A stretch of 64,000 bases of DNA from Ditylenchus dipsaci (lineage: Eukaryota > Nematoda > Chromadorea > Rhabditida > Anguinidae). The translations under genes and the position numbers were made by a program. Below, in pieces: positions 58,169-64,000 of the stretch. The notes beneath the pieces are model-generated. The model was given only the letters and a program-made list of their open reading frames with translations. It did not search any database and was not told where the DNA came from. The stretch is taken from assembly GCA_004194705.1 (NCBI GenBank), contig SADC01000275.1, positions 62,001 through 126,000 on the forward strand, in the 5' to 3' direction. Numbering within the stretch: position 1 is the first letter of the stretch; each line of letters starts with the position of its first letter.

Positions 58169-59136
58169 GTATAAAGAAAAGTTTATGTGGCTATAACTTT
58201 TTTAAAGAGCAATTTTCGAAATTCTGCTTTTGCAGATCGATTTTTAGGCCTGTTTTTAGGACTAAAATGCGGAAATTCGAGTTAGGTCTAGTGCTAGCTA
58301 GACCTTTTTAGGCTTAGGCCTTTCCGGTCTAACTAGGCCTATTTTAGGCCTAGTTTTCAATCCCGTGAGTCTTTTCCTACCAATTATTTCGCCAGCGATA
58401 TACTCGCCAGTGGTGGCTTTAGCCAAATAATACGTCTGATCTTTCTAAACCATTCTAGCCAGAGTACTATTCAATATGGCTGCTAGCCTGTTATCCAGTG
58501 GGGTCCGAGACTATATCCAGTTCTACCTCCAGTCCTACACTCAGTTCTTAGAGTTAATACTCCTCGAGTGTCCTTAACAGCCATTCCTACTCGTTGATAC
58601 GCCCAGGCGCGTCCTCACCCAGCGCCCGTGCCTAGCGGCGGCTTAATTTACAGGTTCCAAAGTGCACTGCTGAGTCTCCGTTGGTCTCGTCCTCCTCAAG
58701 CCGCCAAGTCTAGCACATGGTTTCGTCCAGCGCCTCAAGCCACGTCTTTTCTCCTGCGCCGGTGATGGGTGTAATGGTGGTCGTCCAAGCAAGCCAAGCC
58801 AGTGGGAATCTTCTCTCCGTCAAGCTCTCAGCCTCGAGTTACAGCGTCAAGCATCGAGTTCAATGCCAGAAGTTCAGCTCCTGCTCCAACTCCTGCTCCA
58901 GCGCCCGTCAAAATGGGAAAAATCCAGCTTCAAGTCCAGTCCTCAGTCAAGGCTCAAGCTTTCCAGTTTTTTTTATAGTGTCATTTGTATCACTTGTGTC
59001 TGGCAGTGATATGTTATATTGTAGTATATAAGGTCTGAACGTCTGTGTTCAGAATCAGTTTGTATCCGAATAAAGCTATTAAGAAGTCGTGTGCTTTCGT
59101 CTCTCTCTAAGCTATTCCCGAGGATACAACATTGGC

Positions 59137-61110
59137 GTACTCGCATGGATATGGACCAATTCCAGCAGTTCATGGTGGCTCAGCACAGCAAGCAGCTCAG
59201 GTTCAGCAACAGCACCGTGAAGAAATGGCTCAGATGATGGCTCTTCTCCAGCAGCAGCAGAATGTGGTGGTGGTGGCGACAATGCTCAGCAAGTGCCTGC
59301 CGTTGTCTCAACACTGCCTCAGTTGCCTGATATGGAAATCCTCTGCAGATGAAGTGATCCAGCAAGTACGAAATTGGATGCCCACTTCAAGTTCTATCTC
59401 AATTGTACAGCTCCGAATATGGTAGATGCCTGCAAGTGAAGCTCCTGATGACGGAGCTCTCTGCAGAAGCCTTCGCCGAATATCGAAAGAGTGTCCTGCT
59501 CAGAGATGTGGTCGACTTCAGCCTGGAGGAAACGATTGGTGTCTTTCGAAAGTTTTCGCTCATTCTCGCTCTTTGGTGGTGGATCGCTATGAGTGCCTGT
59601 GGCTGGTCAAAGAATTCCGGCATTTCGTCAACCGTCTCAAAGGTCAGCTCCGCTTATTCAAGTTCAGCGCCTGAAAGAAGAAAAGTTCAATGCCTGCTCC
59701 TGCTTTTGGGTCCCAAGTCAAATGGTGATGCAGTGCTCAGAACCCGAATTCTCCAGTGTCTCAATGAAAAGGTGACCAAGTCAAGTTCTATGAAATTGTG
59801 GAAGAAGCTGCCAGCTCAAGGCGCTATCGGAGAATCTGTTTCCTTTTTTGCCTTGTCCCCCTGTTTATTTTTGGAAAAGTACTTTGGTCTCCCCTGTTGT
59901 TTTCTAATCTATTTTATGTGATTATGTGACTATATGATCATGCTAACCATAATCTTCTTAATCACCACAATCTCCTCAATCACCATGATAACATTGAAAA
60001 ATAGCAGGGGGGGGGCCAAGGCAAAATATGGAAAAAATAGACAGGGGGACAAGCAAAAAGGGGAAACAGATTCTCCGATAGCGCCAAATTGTGGAAGAAG
60101 CTGCCAGCTATCTCTCAATAATTGCCGAAGCAAAGCATCTCTAAAGAAAGAAGTGCCGTCCTACTTCGGAATCAATCAGGTGGATCAGAAGAAAGCTGCT
60201 CCAAGTCAAGCCTGCGGTCGATGTGGAAAGATGCATTGGTCAGATGATGCTATGCCAGAAGACTGAAGTGCTATCAGTGCAGTGAAGTAGGTCATCTCAA
60301 GAGTCAGTGCTCCAGCTTCAAGAAGTTTCGAAAGCCAGAGAAGAATGCTGAAATCAATGTGGTGGTAGCTCTGTCAGTGATAATCAATGCTGTAAGTTCA
60401 GAAAGTCAGCTCATCAAGAAGGAGGTGGAAGTCAATGGCTAGCCGGTCAGTTGCGTATTGGATACTGGGGTAGAGCTGAATGTCATCAGTGAAAAAGTCT
60501 ACAGTCAATAGGCAGTCCGGCGGTCAAAGAAGCACAGTGGTGGCCAAGCTCTGTGATGGTTCCTTTCTGAAGTTCCTTGGTGAAGGGGTCGCTTGCATGT
60601 CAGCAAATGGTCGGATCAGCAATCAGTCTTTCTTTGTGGCAAAGAAATGTGCGCTCAATCTGCTGGGACTTTTTGCTCTCAAAGCGCTTGGGTTTCTCAG
60701 TGTGCCGCTGCAGCAGTCTTCAGTCAATGCAGTGGTGGCTCCAACATCAAGATAATGCTTATTCCGAAGAGTCTGAAACAATGATGATGATGTGGTCATC
60801 GGCGCTCCGGAAGTTAGCGAGCGAGATTTGGTTGGGAACTTGCCGCAAGCCATCAGCAGCCTTCCAATCTCTTTGATGAGCTAGTCAGTTCGTCGAAGAT
60901 GATCCAATCTCAGTCAAGTGACGGAGTGCATCTCGAATGGGTGGTCAAAGTCTGCACAGTCCGGAAAGTGCAGTGAATTTTACAGTCGGCGTCAGCATCT
61001 CTCAGTGGTCCTGGCTGTGTGGTGCTCAACAAGCGTGTGGTATTGCCAGCTACCCAATCGTGATCAAGTGCTGAAAATGCTGCATGAAGGTCATCCGGGT
61101 TCAATCGAAT
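59137..61110 (+). pseudogene. gag-protease-integrase remnant of the LTR element
   Basis: Many frameshifts and stops. In order: Gln-rich gag N-terminus (MDMDQFQQFMVAQHSKQ), gag core fragments (DAHFKFYLNCTAPNM; DRYECL), two zinc knuckles at about 60208-60313 (CGRCGKMHW, CYQCSEVGHLKSQC), aspartic protease at about 60426-60500 (CVLDTG then LNVIS), integrase zinc-binding end at about 61030-61105 (MLHEGHPG). The step from protease to integrase shows that RT and RNase H were deleted. Confidence 0.7.
59817..60085. mobile_element. Foldback inserted in gag, flanked by a 24-bp direct repeat
   Basis: Arms ggcgctatcggagaatctgt and inverse, with inner gtccccctgttta. The 24 bases at 59793-59816 (starting aaattgtggaagaag) recur exactly at 60086-60109. 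Such a long target duplication is unusual for a DNA transposon. Confidence 0.72.
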
Positions 61111-61389
61111 TTTTTGTGTCCGAATAAAGCTATTAAGAAGTCGTGTGCTTTCGTCTCTCTCTAAGCTATTCCCGAGGATTACAACAAGTTTGGCCTTCCC
61201 GAAGTCAATGCTCCAGCGTCAAAAGAATCCAACAGTTTGTGCTATTTCTGTTATTTCGCCAGTGTCAATAAAGTCTGTTCCATATTGTATTGATGATGCG
61301 TGGAAAGGGAAGCCGTAGGTTTTTCTGTACTGATTTCCCAGGGCAATTCTCTGGACAAATAAAAAAAGGACAAATCTTTTTGATTCGTA

Positions 61390-61830
61390 CTACAGTCAAA
61401 GCTTAATTGAGGTCCGCGACAATTGAATCCCTGGACAATGACCCCTGGGCCGATTGACCCTCTGGACAATTGACCCCTGGACGATTGACCCTGGGCCGTT
61501 TGACCCCGTGACTTTTTGACCATGTTCATCTTTTATCTGTTCGTTTTTTAAGTCCGATTTTGTATTTATTCATTTTTTCTATGTCTTTTCTTTGAATATC
61601 GATATTCACTGAAAAATATAAAAGTTAAGCAATCTGATGAATGCTAATATTAGTGATGAGTGCAGTGCAGTATACTGCACTGCAATACTGCAGTGCTTAG
61701 CAGCTTTAATAGTCAAAAAGCCACAGGGGTCAATTGTCCAGTGGGTCAATCGGCCCAGGGGGTCAATTGTCCAGTGGGTCAATCGGCCCAGTGGGTCAAT
61801 TGTCCTGCTTCCCTCGATTGAACATACATC
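61390..61830. mobile_element. Element with ggacaattgaccc arrays
   Basis: Left end tacagtcaaagcttaattga followed by six units of the form ggacaattgaccc (61430-61510); right end has six units in inverse orientation (61725-61810) and then ccctcgattga. The pogo-type outer end and the array design match other elements in the window. Confidence 0.6.
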
Positions 61831-61834
61831 CTGG

Positions 61835-62100
61835 GACCGAGTCCAGATGTATGTACGCTACACAGGTAATTTAATCCAATGGATTACCCCCAAATTTCCA
61901 GTGGATTTCCCCAAACTGTCATTGGTGCGTCCATGGACGGCCAGTGGTAAATTCGGGAAAACCAGTGGCGAGTAGGTGGAATTCCAGTGGTAATTAGTGG
62001 CAATTCAGTGGTACCATTGGATTTCCACTGGAAATCCAGTGGATATCCAGTGGATTTTAGTGAAAATCCAGTGGAATTTCAGTGGTATTCCAGTGGAAAA
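61835..62100. repeat. Simple repeat based on ccagtggaattt
   Basis: About fifteen loose copies of ccagtgg followed by 4-6 bases, in both orientations. No coding meaning. Confidence 0.55.
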
Positions 62101-62112
62101 AAAGTAAAAATA

Positions 62113-62198
62113 CTGCGCGCGATCGAACTCTCGACATCTGCCCATGTACAATCTGCCAACAACAGGGGCATGTAGCACACTACCACTCGGCCACCATG
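62113..62198 (-). repeat. tRNA-like sequence (pseudogene or SINE head)
   Basis: Minus strand: TGGTGGCCGAGTGGTAGTG (A box TGGCCGAGTGG at 62193-62183) and GAGTTCGATC (B box at 62130-62121), about 55 bases apart. No convincing acceptor stem or anticodon arm, so probably not a working tRNA. Its first bases match the tRNA-like arms of the 3279-4123 element. Confidence 0.5.
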
Positions 62199-62199
62199 T

Positions 62200-63430
62200 C
62201 GTTTTTAATAACAGAGGTTGTATGTGGTATGTATATCTATTGTCCTCTTTTCAAAAATTTTGTTTTAAAAACCGTTTTGTTTCATACTACGGAAAGTAAA
62301 TCTTCTGTAAAACAACCCTTCGATTCATACTTTTTACCTTTTTGTGCTACATGTTGCAAGATATTGCAATTGCAACGAACGGTACATAATTAATAACTAG
62401 AGTCGCAGAGCTAAGTGACAGTGTCATCACTAAAAAATTGATTAGATACTTGCTTAAAAAGAAGGTACTTTTCAGCAAAAACAGGCACATTTAATACCTG
62501 TCCATTTCATTTACGCCTTAAATATGAAATTTTGCCAATTCGTTCAGTGTAGCTTTATAATTTATGTAGGAAGATAGATTCAGGGCTACACTGTGATGAA
62601 TTTTTTGTGAAAAAAGTTACGACAAAAAAAACTGTAGCCATACATTTCGAATATGTCAAAGTTGGCGAATACTCAATAGTCGTCTGCAATGCATTTTCAC
62701 ATCAGATTGTGATTTACACCCCTATTTTTGATAAGAAAACCAACAAAAAGCGTAAAAAGCTTGTCATTTTAAGAGCAAAAATGCATGAAAATCGTCGTTC
62801 ATGATTTAACGAATTTCGTGGTCTGGATTTGAGAATTGATCAGGCGATATTTCGGACGGGATTTTGGCTCAAAATCGGCCTGGGCAGGATCGAGATCCTG
62901 ACTGGATCCCGTCCCGTTTCTGTCTTTATGTCCATACAGATTTAGGTTTGACTAAAACTTCAAAGCGTTTGTTCCAACGATTTGATCAGAGATTTGAAGC
63001 GAAATATACAGACACGAATTCAGTATAATTGTAAGTATTTGTGCCATGAGTTATTGTCAAACACCCGTTAAAAAGTAATTTTCGTGTATGATTCTGGTCG
63101 GTTTTATAATACTTCATCGATGAATAAAGAAGCCTATCGAAGCCCAAGTTTTACTTTTTTTTTTTGGAAATGTAAGTTTTCTGGGAAATGTAATTTTAAT
63201 GGGATTGTCGGGTGGCGGAAATTTTCGGCCGGCTGGCTTAGTCGAAAACCGAAAAAATGTCGGTTTTCAGGTTCGGTCGGTTCATTGGCCGGCTGACAGT
63301 CTTAATTTTGAGGGTTTTACATCATGGATTATTTAATTTTTGAATGCAATGCTAGAATCCAAAAAAGACACTAGTCTTCAATGATAATGAAAGTTATAGA
63401 GAAGACTCTAAGCTGTCGAATAGACCAATG
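62200..63430. other. Intergenic region with repeat fragments
   Basis: 62870-62925 is a right end related to the hAT element at 57.3-58.2 kb (gtcccgtttctgtct). 63205-63300 is rich in cggccggctg motifs like other hAT-type ends. No gene seen. Confidence 0.4.
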
Positions 63431-63439
63431 TTTTCAAAA

Positions 63440-63710
63440 CTAACACTAACCATGTTAGTGTTAGCCTATACTAACCTAATACTAACACTAACATTTTAAA
63501 CTAACCCTACACCTACATGTCAGTGTTAGGGTTAGGTTAGTTTGAAATTGCGGGTTAGTGTTAGGTTAGTTTAATTGTTAGCCTAACGTTAGGTTAGTGT
63601 TAGGTGTAGTTAGTTCACCGTTAGCCTAGCACTAACATAGTTACTCTTAACGCTAACTTATAGCTTAATGTCAGTGTTGACTCTGACATAGTGTTAGACT
63701 AATATGAGCC
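63440..63710. repeat. Degenerate TTAG-rich array, partly inverted
   Basis: First half ctaac-type units (actaacctaatactaac), second half gttaggttag-type units, about a centre near 63510. It resembles decayed telomere-like or simple repeat DNA. No gene. Confidence 0.5.
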
Positions 63711-63829
63711 TTTTCAATGCTGCCTAGGGAGAATGACTTGATGAGAAGTATCTTCTGACTTATTTCCACCTGAATTTTTCAGAAATTTTTATCCTTATTT
63801 TTTTTAATCCATTTTATTCAAACCATGTT

Positions 63830-64000
63830 TTACAATCGAACGTGAGTAAAATAGACATCGACAAATTCGACATTACACAACACTCCACGAAGGATTTCTC
63901 GCATCATTTCATTACTAATTCCATCTATTTGGGCTTCGGTGAAATTAAGCGGAAAACCACGACATAGGCACTTTGCATATTGGCAAATAAAAGCTTGCAA
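63830..64000 (-). CDS. Terminal exon of a gene beyond the right edge
   Basis: The minus strand is open for 56 codons from the edge (contains CLCRGFPLNFTEAQIDGI, then NEMMREILRGVLCNVEF) to TAA at 63832-63830, with AATAAA at 63818-63813. Composition and poly(A) signal argue for a real last exon. No family recognised. Confidence 0.5.
   Translation of the reverse strand: MQAFICQYAKCLCRGFPLNFTEAQIDGISNEMMREILRGVLCNVEFVDVYFTHVRL

Larger units (their letters stand above)
58450..61186 (+). mobile_element. Gypsy-type LTR retrotransposon, internally deleted
   Basis: The 5' LTR ends at 59131 (left limit approximate); it has a TATA box (TATATAAGG, 59025-59033) and R-U5 with AATAAA at 59070. A copy of R-U5 (about 71 bases, nearly identical) is at 61115-61186; its U3 is lost. 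Between them lie remains of gag, protease and integrase but no reverse transcriptase. A tggcg motif follows the LTR as primer site. Probably dead. Confidence 0.75.

Noticed and set aside
62113..62198. Functional tRNA gene
   Set aside because: A and B boxes are present, but I cannot fold a proper acceptor stem and anticodon arm.
1..64000. Larvacean or dicyemid genome (small introns, many MITEs)
   Set aside because: The Moulting_cycle/MLT-10-like gene points to a nematode, and introns of 43-58 bases are normal there.

Overview
The window is nuclear DNA of an animal, almost certainly a nematode. It is AT-rich and has small spliceosomal introns (many of 43-58 bases, GT...AG) next to kilobase introns swollen by transposons. 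The strongest taxonomic clue is a minus-strand gene (46421 to 32318) for a Moulting_cycle / MLT-10-like protein. That family is, to my knowledge, nematode-restricted; it has a signal peptide, a conserved core and a C-terminal run of LSP-type repeats. A degenerin/ENaC-type channel, a BED-finger protein and a FMRFamide-receptor-like GPCR fit the same assignment. None of the real genes is a long single ORF, so every model here was built by eye from splice sites and reading phase.

Layout. 1-10500 (+): DEG/ENaC channel whose 5' part (with TM1) lies left of the window; it has an unusually large insert before TM2 and two possible C-termini. 10500-17570: repeats and a few orphan exons. 17.6-21.1 kb (+): an orphan exon, then a clean 209-residue membrane protein of unknown function. 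21.1-26.1 kb: repeats. 26096-29643 (+): complete 298-residue BED zinc-finger gene in eight exons. 29.6-32.3 kb: repeats. 46421-32318 (-): MLT-10-like gene interrupted by a MULE, a Merlin-derived palindrome and a hAT element, with an apparent 1-base frameshift in its last exon. 47358-48373 (+): small 108-residue gene, head to head with the MLT-10-like gene. 51254-48678 (-): GPCR, 5' end not resolved. 51.3-64 kb: nested transposons, a gutted LTR retrotransposon, satellites, and the last exon of a minus-strand gene at the right edge.

About half the window is mobile DNA, mostly non-autonomous. Target-site duplications assign many elements to superfamilies: hAT (8 bp, six elements), piggyBac-like (TTAA, six copies), Harbinger-like (TTA), Tc1/mariner/pogo (TA), Merlin (8 bp) and MULE. 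Two themes recur. Many elements are long palindromes whose ends carry short tandem arrays, and several carry tRNA-like A/B boxes inside their arms. The genes form no obvious pathway; they are ordinary nematode neural, cuticle and regulatory genes separated and invaded by repeats. Splice models are inference from sequence only; where phases do not close this is stated.
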